From: Candidatus Bathyarchaeota archaeon
Lineage (GTDB): Archaea; Thermoproteota; Bathyarchaeia; Bathyarchaeales; Bathycorpusculaceae
Reading direction: 5' to 3'
DNA length: 64,000 nucleotides
Assembly: GCA_026014585.1 (NCBI GenBank)
Contig: JAOZIA010000024.1
Location: forward strand, 310,001 to 374,000
The translations under genes were made by a program, and so were the position numbers. Positions 1-8,402 of this stretch are shown in pieces (positions within the stretch are counted from its first letter, which is position 1; every line of letters begins with the position of its first letter). The notes beneath the pieces are model-generated. The model had not been told where the DNA came from. It searched no databases and worked only from the letters and a program-made list of their open reading frames with translations.

Positions 1-386
1 ACCGCACTGACATCGCCGCTTTGATATTGAGAAAGCACTGTTTTCACGGCGTCCACACCAAAGAGCAAATCACCATAAATCAAAACAAAATCGTCATCCA
101 CATAGGGCTCTGCGGTTTCTGCCGCGTTTCCCGTGCCTAAAATGGCTTTTTGCTCCACATAAGTGATTTTTAAACCTTGACTGCTGCCGTCTCCAAAATG
201 CTGCTTTATAGTGTCGCTCATGTAGTGGGTTACGATTATGGTTTCTGTTATGCCTGCAGCTTTTACTGAGTCAAGGCAGTACTGCAATATGGGTTTGCCT
301 GCGAGTTTGATAAGGTGCTTTGGACGTGTTTGGGTTACGGGTTGGAGTCTTACGCCTTCACCCGCGGCAAGTATGACAGCTTTCAT
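1..386 (-). CDS. sugar-1-phosphate nucleotidyltransferase (GlmU-like), 5' part only
   Basis: This is the N-terminal 128 codons of a nucleotidyltransferase that runs off the left edge. It would transfer a nucleotidyl group to a sugar 1-phosphate, most likely making UDP-GlcNAc or another UDP-sugar in the cytoplasm. The protein starts MKAVILAAGEGVRLQPVTQT, the G-x-G-x-R signature loop of the family, followed by PKHLIKLAGKPI, and has the metal-site aspartate in LIYGDLLF near residue 108. Its ATG overlaps the TGA of the upstream phosphoglucosamine mutase gene by four bases (ATGA), so the two are co-translated. That pairing suggests the bifunctional archaeal GlmU type. The acyltransferase domain, if any, lies outside the window, so a glucose-1-phosphate thymidylyl- or uridylyltransferase cannot be excluded. 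Confidence 0.85.
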   Translation of the reverse strand, partial: MKAVILAAGEGVRLQPVTQTRPKHLIKLAGKPILQYCLDSVKAAGITETIIVTHYMSDTIKQHFGDGSSQGLKITYVEQKAILGTGNAAETAEPYVDDDFVLIYGDLLFGVDAVKTVLSQYQSGDVSA

Positions 387-1747
387 GGTTCTTCACTCAC
401 TATGGCTTTCTGAATTAAGTTTGTTGCCTTCACCGTTAAATCCTTTGCCACCAACTCAGACTCACCCTCAACCGTTAACCGAATAAGAGGCTCCGTCCCC
501 GAAGCCCTAACCAGCAACCAACCACTCCGAAGAGCCAAGCGTACACCATCCACCATAGAAAAGTCCGTGAAGTCTGGAAAAGCCGCCTTCAATTCAGCTT
601 CCAGTTTGGCGACAACTTGATATTTGACTTGGTTTTTGACAGGCAGATTTTCTCTAAGCGTTGTAAACGTAGGAATCTCGCTGATGAACTGGCTAACGGA
701 TTTGCCCTCAGATTCAAGCGCCGCCAAAAACATTAACGCGGACAATGGACCATCAGGACACAAATGCTGCCTTGGATGCACCCAAGCACCACAAGGTTCC
801 CCGCCGAAAACTGCACCTTCACGATTTATAGCTTCAGAAATGTAAACATCACCAACCCTTGACCGCACAACCCTGCAGCCAAGGTTTCCTGCGGTTTTCT
901 CAATACCCATCGAAGCCTCAACATTAGTGACCACAATTCCGCCTCCACTATTTTTCAGTGCATATTTGGAGTAAGCAGCCAAAGAGAGGTCAAGGTCCAC
1001 AAACACGCCACGCTCATCCACAAAAGCCACGCGGTCACCATCGCCGTCAAATGCCACTCCAATGTCTGCGCCAGTTGCTTTGACTGTGGCTGAGAGGTCT
1101 TTTAGGGTTTCAGCGTTGGGCTCGCTTTTGCGTGCTGGGAAATGCCCGTCTGGCTGAGAGTTCAGCGCGGTTACTTTGCAACCTGCCGCTTTGAGCAGTG
1201 CTGGACCGACGTGATAAGTGGCTCCGCATCCAGGGTCAACAACTACGCGCCAAGCTTTTTTTAGGGATACAGCGGATAGCGCCATTTTGAGGTAATCTTG
1301 CACTACGTCAACAGGGGTTGCTGAACCAATTTTTTTCCAATCCGCCAAGCTAAAGCTACTTTCAGACACTACTTTTTCAACTGCGGCTTGTTCGGGGTCA
1401 GTGTAGGATAGACTGTCACCTCGGAAAATTTTGATGCCGTTATACTGGGGTGGATTGTGTGAGGCAGTCAACATAAAACCCATGTCTGCACCTAACGCTT
1501 TAGTGGCGTACGCCAGCGTGCCCGTAGGAACAATCCCAGCCAGTAAAACATCTACGCCGCTTGCATTTAACCCTGCAACAATGGCATCTTGTAGCATTAA
1601 CCCTGAGGTTCGCGTGTCCCTTGCTATGATTGCCCGTTTTGCTTTTGCGCAGGCGGCTGTTGCCATGGCGACTTTGCATGCGAGTTCGGGTGTTAAATCG
1701 ATGTTTGCTAACCCTCGTACTCCTGAGCTGCCAAACAGTTTACCCAT
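383..1747 (-). CDS. glmM: phosphoglucosamine mutase / phosphomannomutase
   Basis: This is an alpha-D-phosphohexomutase that interconverts the 6- and 1-phosphates of glucosamine or a related hexose for nucleotide-sugar synthesis. The start motif MGKLFGSSGVRG, the phosphoserine loop TASHNPP (Ser about residue 96), the Mg-binding loop DGDGDR and the C-terminal phosphate-binding loop RASGTEP are all present, and the length of about 454 residues is normal. I chose ATG at 1747. A TTG nine bases upstream is also possible because a GAGGG ribosome site lies in front of both. The substrate loop reads GGEPCG where many family members have GGExSG, so substrate preference is not certain. It is translationally coupled to the downstream nucleotidyltransferase, and together they would give glucosamine-6-P to UDP-GlcNAc. 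Confidence 0.88.
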   Translation of the reverse strand: MGKLFGSSGVRGLANIDLTPELACKVAMATAACAKAKRAIIARDTRTSGLMLQDAIVAGLNASGVDVLLAGIVPTGTLAYATKALGADMGFMLTASHNPPQYNGIKIFRGDSLSYTDPEQAAVEKVVSESSFSLADWKKIGSATPVDVVQDYLKMALSAVSLKKAWRVVVDPGCGATYHVGPALLKAAGCKVTALNSQPDGHFPARKSEPNAETLKDLSATVKATGADIGVAFDGDGDRVAFVDERGVFVDLDLSLAAYSKYALKNSGGGIVVTNVEASMGIEKTAGNLGCRVVRSRVGDVYISEAINREGAVFGGEPCGAWVHPRQHLCPDGPLSALMFLAALESEGKSVSQFISEIPTFTTLRENLPVKNQVKYQVVAKLEAELKAAFPDFTDFSMVDGVRLALRSGWLLVRASGTEPLIRLTVEGESELVAKDLTVKATNLIQKAIVSEEP

Positions 1748-1908
1748 AAGCGTCAATCTTCCCTCTTACCTGTGAATGGTGACGGAATTATTTTAAATTA
1801 TTTGAGTAAAGAATTTTGATTATTTAAAAAATAAGCAGTTGATAGACCTAAAAGGTTTTAAATTAAAACAATCACAAAAATAGTTAAGCAATCAATAGAG
1901 GGGAAAAA

Positions 1909-2271
1909 GTGGACAATATTACAAAGTTAGGGCTTAGCAGCGGTATTCTCGCGATGATGGTTTCATTTGGATTATTCTGTTTTATTGCAATAATTGACAA
2001 CGCACAAACAGTGATGGGCACTGACGTAAGTCCATTTATTAATAGCTTGTATATTCAGTCTGTAGTTGGCTTTTTTGCAGGGGTAATTGGTATTATTGGT
2101 GGCTTACGTGGAAAGAGAAGCGGGGGCGTCTTGATGATTATTGGAAGCATCCTGGTTTTAGTTTCTTGTGGCATATTCGGGTTCTTGCCGTTTGTAATAA
2201 TGATAGCTGGCGGCATAATGGCAGTCAGAGAAAAAACTCCTCAGCCCATGATAAGAGGCAGAAGGCAGTAA
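1909..2271 (+). CDS. small membrane protein, DUF4064-like
   Basis: This 120-residue protein begins at GTG, seven bases after a GAGGGG ribosome site. It has three to four hydrophobic segments: about residues 8-30, 45-65, 70-90 and 90-106. Glycine-rich turns (GIIGGLRGKRSGG) separate the middle helices, and the tail is basic and short. The arrangement of short helices with a final IAGGIMAVRE resembles small DUF4064-type membrane proteins, but this is a resemblance only. It is transcribed alone and converges on the PfkB gene two bases away. I cannot assign a function. Confidence 0.7.
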   Translation: MDNITKLGLSSGILAMMVSFGLFCFIAIIDNAQTVMGTDVSPFINSLYIQSVVGFFAGVIGIIGGLRGKRSGGVLMIIGSILVLVSCGIFGFLPFVIMIAGGIMAVREKTPQPMIRGRRQ

Positions 2272-2273
2272 CG

Positions 2274-3353
2274 TTAACTACCCCTCAAAAAACTAACGAT
2301 TTGTTCCTTAGTTGGATGGGTACCCTCCGAGCTTGAGAGATAACAAGCAGCAACCGCATTAGCCAACAATAAACGGCACTCATCAGACAAGCGGCAACCG
2401 TCGCCATAGATGTTGCCTGCATCCCAAGCGTCGCCCGCGCCAGTGGCACGTTGCGGCTGAACTTTGAATGTTGGAACCACAACTTCGCTTCCTCTGTGGA
2501 GGGTTGCGGAGAACTCTGTTGTGTGCAAATCAATTCGTGCTGACAAGTGATTAGCTAAAGTGCGTGCTGCTTTAAGGGCAAGCTCCGTGGAAACCCCAGC
2601 GGTTTTGTGCTCGTTAATGTCGCTGTCGATTTGGGCGGCGTAGGTTATGGCTTCGTTCTCGTTTAGGCTTAAAATGTCTACATTAACTGACTTGAGAATC
2701 TTGCTTATTACCTCGGGAATTTGGGGTTGGTTTGGGGTTGGGTCAGCTGTGTCAAAATAGGTTTTACCCCTGCCCCGCTTTGTTCGCCTAAAAACTGTCT
2801 CTGCCAGTTCCGTGCCAAACCGCAAAGTTCCAGCCCAGTTAAAGAGGCAAACAAAATCCGCGTGCTCAATTACCTTGTAATCGCTCTCTGTTAGGTCTTG
2901 AGGCCCAAAATCCACAAGAGAACCCACATCCCGAATCATCACATTCACCTTTTCATCACCACCTTTGAACTCCAATGCGGTTGTGATTGATGCTTTAGGC
3001 TGAATTTTGATGTGAGAGACGTCTATGTTGCCGTTTTTGAGGTAGTATTGGATTTTGTTTAAGCCAAAACTGTTGGTGCAAACTATTGGGGTGACGGTGA
3101 CGCCTAATGCTGAGAGGGCTGAGGCAACGTTTATGGCGTTTCCGCCGTTGAGGTCAGTTTGAGAAATTCCATCGAGACTGCCACCTTTACGAGCCACGAC
3201 ATCTTGGAGTTGTTTGGAAAATTCTTGTGCATTCCAGTCCAGACTGATTAGGCGGTCAAGGAAAAAATCAGGCATCACCACAACTGAAAAATCAACTGAA
3301 GTTTTGCTTTCCAGATAATTTTGAAGCTCTTTTTTGCTCTGCGCCAAATTCAC
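2274..3353 (-). CDS. PfkB/ribokinase-family sugar kinase
   Basis: This 359-residue kinase of the ribokinase fold phosphorylates a sugar or nucleoside with ATP. The N-terminal sugar-binding signature GGNAINVASALSALG lies near residue 68. The C-terminal PfkB signature contains the catalytic base and anion hole in RATGAGDAWDAGN near residue 308. There is an aspartate-rich DTADPTPN in the middle. The protein is longer than a typical ribokinase (about 300 residues) because of an N-terminal extension of about 40 residues. The genes around it do not reveal the substrate; the 3' end abuts a small membrane protein gene on the other strand. Confidence 0.8.
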   Translation of the reverse strand: MNLAQSKKELQNYLESKTSVDFSVVVMPDFFLDRLISLDWNAQEFSKQLQDVVARKGGSLDGISQTDLNGGNAINVASALSALGVTVTPIVCTNSFGLNKIQYYLKNGNIDVSHIKIQPKASITTALEFKGGDEKVNVMIRDVGSLVDFGPQDLTESDYKVIEHADFVCLFNWAGTLRFGTELAETVFRRTKRGRGKTYFDTADPTPNQPQIPEVISKILKSVNVDILSLNENEAITYAAQIDSDINEHKTAGVSTELALKAARTLANHLSARIDLHTTEFSATLHRGSEVVVPTFKVQPQRATGAGDAWDAGNIYGDGCRLSDECRLLLANAVAACYLSSSEGTHPTKEQIVSFLRGS

Positions 3354-3446
3354 GGCATGAACACCAGATAGTATTTTCCAAAAAGCTAAAATAACCTTTA
3401 TGCTTTAAAGTTAAAGTCCTAAGGCAAGAGAGACAAAGGGAAAGAT

Positions 3447-3713
3447 ATGCAGTTTAAAACTGAGATTTCACTGTTAATTATTACCATAATATTATTTGCA
3501 GTCAGCGCTTTCTTATACACTTACCAAGTAACCACAACTGAAACAGCAGCAAACATGTATGCATTAACCGACACGTTTAATGAGGCGGTTTATCCGTACA
3601 GGGGTTTTGCAGTTGATTTTGTTGCTGCAGGCTCTGCTCTTATGGTTACAGCTTCAATCTCGTACATGAGAAGAAGCAAAAATCTTTTGGAAGAAAGCTT
3701 AAAGCAAAATTGA
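3447..3713 (+). CDS. hypothetical two-helix membrane protein
   Basis: This 88-residue protein has an ATG start preceded by a GGGAAAG ribosome site. One hydrophobic helix spans residues 7-26 and a second spans about 56-72, with a polar loop of about 30 residues between them and a basic tail (MRRSKN) that should be cytoplasmic. The last 15 bases overlap convergently the end of the prepilin peptidase gene. I do not recognise a family. The clear ribosome site and transmembrane pattern make it a plausible real gene, but not a certain one. Confidence 0.6.
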   Translation: MQFKTEISLLIITIILFAVSAFLYTYQVTTTETAANMYALTDTFNEAVYPYRGFAVDFVAAGSALMVTASISYMRRSKNLLEESLKQN

Positions 3714-4526
3714 TTGCAGAATAACCCAAATTATATCTCCGAAAACCAATGCTGCAAGTAAACCGAAAAACACGAAAATCAGCATAGGTAAACCGGGGGT
3801 AGCCCAAATGTTGCTGTCAATCTTTTTAGCATCAATTGCTTCTGATAAGCGCTCAACAATTTTGTCTCGCCCCTCATCTTTAGGTACAATCATTAGTTTG
3901 CGGTCAACTGCTTCAGCCTCAGCGGATTCTAAGTCTTCTAATGGGTAAATGTGCCATTTTTCTTTGAGTTTTGCAATTGGAACACGATAACCCGTGAGCA
4001 ACACAAGAATTTTTTTGCCAACCGACTCCTTAGCTAAACTACCCTCAAACATTTTCTGTCCATGCCGCTTATGCCAAACCAAATTATGCAACAACAAATA
4101 CAATCCGCTTAAAGCCGCGAATAAAACCGAGTTTGTAAAAATCGTTAAAGGATATATGACTTGAGAGAGCGGGGAGTTGCCTTGGGAAAGAAGGGGCAGC
4201 GCCAATGCTGTGGGGGCAAAGGGCAGGGCTATTGCAATACACATGAGTGCTTTTGAGTCGGCGCCGCCAAATCCGCCTGTGTAGAAGAGGATTAGAGCAA
4301 AAAATATGGTTACGCCGATGCTTAAGCCCAAAAACATAAGGGAAGTGGGCTGGTAGAGTAAAAATTCGATTGTGGTTAATGCAAGAGCTATTGGGGCGTA
4401 GTATGCCCAGACGAGGTTACGGACTTCTCGTGTTTGATGGTCTTTCCATGAAGCATACCCAAGAAAAGCTATACTTACGGCGATACGTGCTATGTCTAAG
4501 GCTACTTGCATGCTCATGGCAACCAT
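3699..4526 (-). CDS. archaeal prepilin peptidase (A24 aspartic protease family)
   Basis: This membrane aspartyl protease removes class III signal peptides from the pilins encoded just upstream. Both catalytic aspartates are visible: one in SWKDHQTREV (about residue 29, after the first helix) and one in GGFGGADSKA, the G-x-[GA]-D motif. There are six or more hydrophobic segments and a cytoplasmic loop of about 90 residues before the last helix. I start it at ATG 4526 because the longer TTG reading lacks a ribosome site. It is the last gene of the pilus operon and ends convergently over the 3' end of a small membrane protein gene. Confidence 0.82.
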   Translation of the reverse strand: MVAMSMQVALDIARIAVSIAFLGYASWKDHQTREVRNLVWAYYAPIALALTTIEFLLYQPTSLMFLGLSIGVTIFFALILFYTGGFGGADSKALMCIAIALPFAPTALALPLLSQGNSPLSQVIYPLTIFTNSVLFAALSGLYLLLHNLVWHKRHGQKMFEGSLAKESVGKKILVLLTGYRVPIAKLKEKWHIYPLEDLESAEAEAVDRKLMIVPKDEGRDKIVERLSEAIDAKKIDSNIWATPGLPMLIFVFFGLLAALVFGDIIWVILQSILL

Positions 4527-4597
4527 ATTCTTTTCTGAATTAATTAAACGTACCTTAGAAATGGTAATCAGAAAAAACAAAAAAAGGAAATGTGGGA

Positions 4598-5032
4598 TTA
4601 TGCTTTTTGGCTAAACTGCAGTGGTTGACCTGATGTTGTTACTACTTTGAAGTAGTACACGTTATTTGCTGTCCACGACATTGTCACGTTAAAGCTTGAA
4701 GTTGAACCTGCATTGACTGTGCTAGAACTGCCATCATTGTAGCTGGGTGTAACCGCTGCCATGTTTGAACTGCTGGTTCCCGCGTAAACTGCAGAAATTG
4801 TTGCAGCGGAAGTTCCAGAGTTGCCTACATCAATGATAATTGTGTCAGTGCCGCTGAAGCTAACGTTTGCTTCATAGAGCAGTATGCCTGCTTGGTCTGT
4901 TGTGTTTCCCATGTAGGTTGTTACCCATGCATAGGTCGCAACAACTGCTGCAACAGCTATCACGACTAGTAGTAGGGTTGCAAGTATTGGGGATATTGCT
5001 TTTCTTGAACGTAGGATATTTTTTATTTTCAT
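4598..5032 (-). CDS. archaeal type IV pilin
   Basis: This 144-residue pilin has a short basic leader ending in LRSRK, followed by AISPILATLLLVVIAVAA, the classic archaeal Pilin_N hydrophobic stretch. The prepilin peptidase should cut just before AISP. The rest is a small Ser/Thr/Asn-rich beta domain typical of an exported pilus subunit. A TATA-like box lies 40 bases upstream, so this gene probably also has its own promoter, as expected for the abundant major subunit. It sits between two larger pilin-like genes and the peptidase. Confidence 0.85.
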   Translation of the reverse strand: MKIKNILRSRKAISPILATLLLVVIAVAAVVATYAWVTTYMGNTTDQAGILLYEANVSFSGTDTIIIDVGNSGTSAATISAVYAGTSSSNMAAVTPSYNDGSSSTVNAGSTSSFNVTMSWTANNVYYFKVVTTSGQPLQFSQKA

Positions 5033-5071
5033 TTAGCGTTCCCTTGCCTACTAATGTAAATCACTTTTTAA

Positions 5072-5079
5072 CATATAAA
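5072..5079 (-). promoter_or_regulatory. TATA box of the major pilin gene
   Basis: On the minus strand this reads TTTATATG, about 40 bases before the pilin ATG, with an A-rich stretch following. The spacing fits an archaeal promoter with a transcript start 25 or so bases downstream and a short leader containing AAGGGA as ribosome site. Confidence 0.5.
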
Positions 5080-5121
5080 GTATATGAATTCTTCCTACAG
5101 GAGTTACGGCATTTCTGAAGA

Positions 5122-6147
5122 CTACGTCACCAAAATGGAAACAAAAGGTATGTTCTGCCCAAAAGGACTTGCACCAATAGTTCCAGTTAATGCCAAGTTA
5201 ACAGGACAAACTCCAGTAAACATGTCATTGCTCGCAACAAAGCTTGTGGTACTTCCAGGAGCCATTGCAGCAAAAAACACAAGCGTAGGCACAGAATAAG
5301 CAAGCGTTTGACTTGTAAACGGCAAAATCTCACCCGTCTCAGCATTAACTTTAACAATATACCAAGTTACCGCCTTATAATTTCCACCTGTACTGGGAAA
5401 AATGGAGAAAAGCTCTGAGTTCTGGTTTAAAACGATGTCTCGGCTTTTGGTATCAAAATTTGTAAAGTTAACACAAATAGCAACGGGCGCAGTACTTCTC
5501 ACGATAGTGTAAGCGCTTGTGCCACTGCTAAGATCTACCCGATAGGTTGACCCTGCGAGCCTAACAGGATAGTAGGTGAAGTTCTGGAAATCCATCGCCA
5601 AAGAGCCAATACCCTGAGTGGTCTGCGCTGCAACGATACTGTTTGTGCGTAAAGATTCAAGTGCAAAGGTGTTTCCTCTACTACTTATTAGCCAAGCTGC
5701 AAAATGATAAGTACCGCTTGGAAGCGTGCCATTTACTTTCACGGTTGCGTCTAACTGATAGAGTCCACCGCCGCTTACAGCAACGTTTAAACTAGTATAG
5801 TTGGAAGCGGTTACGTCTCCGTTTACGCTTAACCAAAGAGTTGTGAAATTGACCGAGTAGCCTCCTATGATGAAAATTTTGGCGCTAACCGACACTGACC
5901 CAGTAGTGTTAATTCTGTAGACGGTTTCGGAGATTTGAACGGACTCAGACATTCTTGCCAATTCAAACTCGTTACGGGTCCTTATGGCATCATTGTATAA
6001 TGCATTCTCGTTTAGCGTGTAGAAAAAGTATGCTGAAGCAAGGGAGCCCACGATTAGAATCATAAATATGGCACCGATAATTGAGGAAACGCCTCGATTG
6101 TTGATGCGTTTTTTATGCAGTATTTTAGACAACAAAACTGTATGCAA
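5122..6147 (-). CDS. large pilin-like protein with class III signal peptide
   Basis: This 341-residue protein carries a basic leader ending in RINNRG, then VSSIIGAIFMILIVGSLA, a pilin-type hydrophobic helix. A large extracellular Ser/Thr/Asn-rich beta domain of about 280 residues follows, much larger than a standard pilin, so it may be a minor or tip subunit. The start is TTG: a GAGGGGG ribosome site lies seven bases before it and no other start fits. The first 23 bases overlap the end of the preceding pilin-like gene, which implies coupled translation. No enzymatic motif is visible. Confidence 0.8.
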   Translation of the reverse strand: MHTVLLSKILHKKRINNRGVSSIIGAIFMILIVGSLASAYFFYTLNENALYNDAIRTRNEFELARMSESVQISETVYRINTTGSVSVSAKIFIIGGYSVNFTTLWLSVNGDVTASNYTSLNVAVSGGGLYQLDATVKVNGTLPSGTYHFAAWLISSRGNTFALESLRTNSIVAAQTTQGIGSLAMDFQNFTYYPVRLAGSTYRVDLSSGTSAYTIVRSTAPVAICVNFTNFDTKSRDIVLNQNSELFSIFPSTGGNYKAVTWYIVKVNAETGEILPFTSQTLAYSVPTLVFFAAMAPGSTTSFVASNDMFTGVCPVNLALTGTIGASPFGQNIPFVSILVT

Positions 6148-6667
6148 AACTTAACCCCCTCAAAGTAACTAACTTAACTGTGTATGAACCAGCAGGTAAT
6201 GCTTGTTCAATAACAACTTGTCGTTCAGTACCAACATCTACCTCATTGCTTGGAGCTAAAGCGCCATCCATATGCTTCATTGTAAACGTAAAGTTGTCTT
6301 GTGAAATACTAAGGTAGACTTGGTCTATTGTGATGCTGATTCTGCCCGAATTAATAAAATAAATATGCACTGTACCTCCAGTGGAGTTATAGAAGGCTTG
6401 TTCGAACGCTAAGGATTCTTTTAGTTCATCAATATCAGAAGTAACCGAGGACTGATAATCCGACTGGTAGGCTGCTGAAATATTACGGGCATACATCAAA
6501 GCAGCAAACCCCAAAACAATAACCACAGCAATAAGAACCAAATTTGAAACAACAGGACTAATTGCCTTTTTACATCTAACCAACCTTCTAACGTACGGAT
6601 GCTTCCTCACTGAGGCCACTGTTTTTTTGAGGCGCCGAGGTTTTTTGGGTAATACTATTTGGGACAT
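6125..6667 (-). CDS. pilin-like protein with long basic leader
   Basis: This protein has about 180 residues. A strongly basic cytoplasmic leader of some 35 residues ends in RCKK and is followed by AISPVVSNLVLIAVVIVLG, an archaeal pilin N-terminal helix. The exported part of about 120 residues is predicted to be beta-rich. ATG 6667 is preferred because AGGAG precedes it by seven bases; a TTG further upstream would overlap the platform-protein gene. It lies directly behind the platform-protein gene in the pilus operon and is probably a minor pilin. Confidence 0.8.
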   Translation of the reverse strand: MSQIVLPKKPRRLKKTVASVRKHPYVRRLVRCKKAISPVVSNLVLIAVVIVLGFAALMYARNISAAYQSDYQSSVTSDIDELKESLAFEQAFYNSTGGTVHIYFINSGRISITIDQVYLSISQDNFTFTMKHMDGALAPSNEVDVGTERQVVIEQALPAGSYTVKLVTLRGLSFAYSFVV

Positions 6668-6677
6668 CTTTTTGCTC

Positions 6678-8402
6678 CTATACAATGGTTATAAATTGCG
6701 GAATCAGTTTTGCAGCCAAAATCGAAATCACCACAAGAATTGCCGAATGCTTAAAACCAGCAGCAATGGATTCTTCACTGATTTTTCCAGCCACAATCCC
6801 AATTAAATAACTGTTAAAGATAACCGCGGTCATGAACACAGTTTGCATTAAACTATTGTCTGTTGGCGGAGCGTCAACACCAGGCACAGCTATATCTGTG
6901 GTTAATCCCATCATCATAACCGTGGTTGCCACCAACAGAATCGAAGCCAAATATGGCATCATAATAAATGGGCGAGTAGACATCTTCTTTTCTTTCTCAA
7001 CATCCTGTGTCAGATTGTTAAAACGCGCCAAAGACTCAATCATAGCAATCGTGCCGCCGCCCACGTCAATTGTTTCAACTAACAAAAACATGACAATTTG
7101 CACCATCCAACTCTTCGTGCGATGCAAAAAATCCATCATCACACGCTTAATGGGTATGCCCCAAGAAATTTCAGAACTAATTTTTCTTAGTTCCTTGGTA
7201 AAGCTGCCGTAGTCACGTTTTGAGAGGCTTTCGATGCATTTTTCAGGTGACAAACCTGTTTTTCGCACTTCGGTGAGGTCACGCAGAAAACTTGCGACGC
7301 CTTGTTCCATGCTGTTTCGGGTTTTTGTTAATTTAATGTGAACTACTGCGGCGGGGGCAACGGAAATGACAAGAGCAACTGCCAAGGCGATTGAAAGGTC
7401 AAGACCTATGGCTTGCAGGTTGGTGATTATGGGAAGTTCAAGCATGCCCATGAAGTTTGTTAACAACATGAAAACGGCGATGGCAACACCACTGGAAATG
7501 CCAAAGACTTTGTAGGGACGCATATCCACCATAGGGGTTTTGGGTTGCATACTATGTGCCAAGTACACAAATAGTGCAGAGAGCATGGGCGTGAAAACAT
7601 ACGTGTACATGATAACTCCTGAAAAGTCGGAGATGTCTGGAGCTGACTGGACGGTCGTGCCTGTCTGGATATTGTTGACGGCAAAGAGAATATAGAAACA
7701 CAGTGACATCATGACCATTACAATAATGAAGGTTTCAAGCAGCATGCCCAATCGTTCTGCCGCAGCTTTAACCCGCAATGCTCGGGTTTTAAAAATGTCC
7801 TCAGCTTTACGTTCCAAATAATGCCCGATGTCACCACCAATGATAACAGTTGAAGCATAACCACTCAAGAAATCCTTGTAAATATCCAGCGGATTTCTCT
7901 TCGCCGAAGATTCCAAAGCGGACAAGGGGTCTATGCCAAAAAGTTCTACGTCTTTGATGATGTCGTTGGCTTCTTTTCGCATGGTCGGCATTAAATCAAC
8001 CTGCGTTATGCGTTTGAAGCTGGTATAAGGAGCGAGTCCACCTGAGGACATGACGCTGATGTAGGCAGCGGCGAAAGGCATTTCACGTTCAAGGTTTGAA
8101 GAACGGTCACTGGCGTTGGATAGGGGCATAAGCATAAAACCTGCCACCACAAAAACCGGAAGCAACCCCAAAATCAGCAAAGGAAGAACACTAAAGTGCA
8201 ACGCCAAAAACACAGCCGACACTGAAACGGGCAAGGTTAAAACTATAGCCAAAAGCATGAGGGAAATGTAGGTTTGGGGATAAATTCGGATGCGGGCACG
8301 CTCAAGAGGCGTTTTAACTTGGAAACCGTGCTGCATCAGGTACGGTGTGACTTTGCCAAATAGGCGGAAAGAAAACGCTTCAAGCTTTTCGAGCAGCGGC
8401 AA
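6678..8402 (-). CDS. type IV pilus assembly platform protein (TadC/FlaJ/PilC-like)
   Basis: This polytopic membrane protein of 574 residues should be the inner-membrane platform on which the secretion ATPase works to extrude pilin. Two T2SSF-type cytoplasmic regions are visible. One follows the first helix pair (about residues 95-215, with the conserved pattern of glycines in SGGLAPYTSF). The second is in the C-terminal half (about 350-480, with RKTGLSPEKCIESL). Helix pairs flank each region. The start is TTG, with GAGGAGG nine bases upstream inside the end of the ATPase gene, giving a 23-base overlap. ATPase-platform gene adjacency is the usual arrangement for archaeal pili. Confidence 0.88.
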   Translation of the reverse strand: MPLLEKLEAFSFRLFGKVTPYLMQHGFQVKTPLERARIRIYPQTYISLMLLAIVLTLPVSVSAVFLALHFSVLPLLILGLLPVFVVAGFMLMPLSNASDRSSNLEREMPFAAAYISVMSSGGLAPYTSFKRITQVDLMPTMRKEANDIIKDVELFGIDPLSALESSAKRNPLDIYKDFLSGYASTVIIGGDIGHYLERKAEDIFKTRALRVKAAAERLGMLLETFIIVMVMMSLCFYILFAVNNIQTGTTVQSAPDISDFSGVIMYTYVFTPMLSALFVYLAHSMQPKTPMVDMRPYKVFGISSGVAIAVFMLLTNFMGMLELPIITNLQAIGLDLSIALAVALVISVAPAAVVHIKLTKTRNSMEQGVASFLRDLTEVRKTGLSPEKCIESLSKRDYGSFTKELRKISSEISWGIPIKRVMMDFLHRTKSWMVQIVMFLLVETIDVGGGTIAMIESLARFNNLTQDVEKEKKMSTRPFIMMPYLASILLVATTVMMMGLTTDIAVPGVDAPPTDNSLMQTVFMTAVIFNSYLIGIVAGKISEESIAAGFKHSAILVVISILAAKLIPQFITIV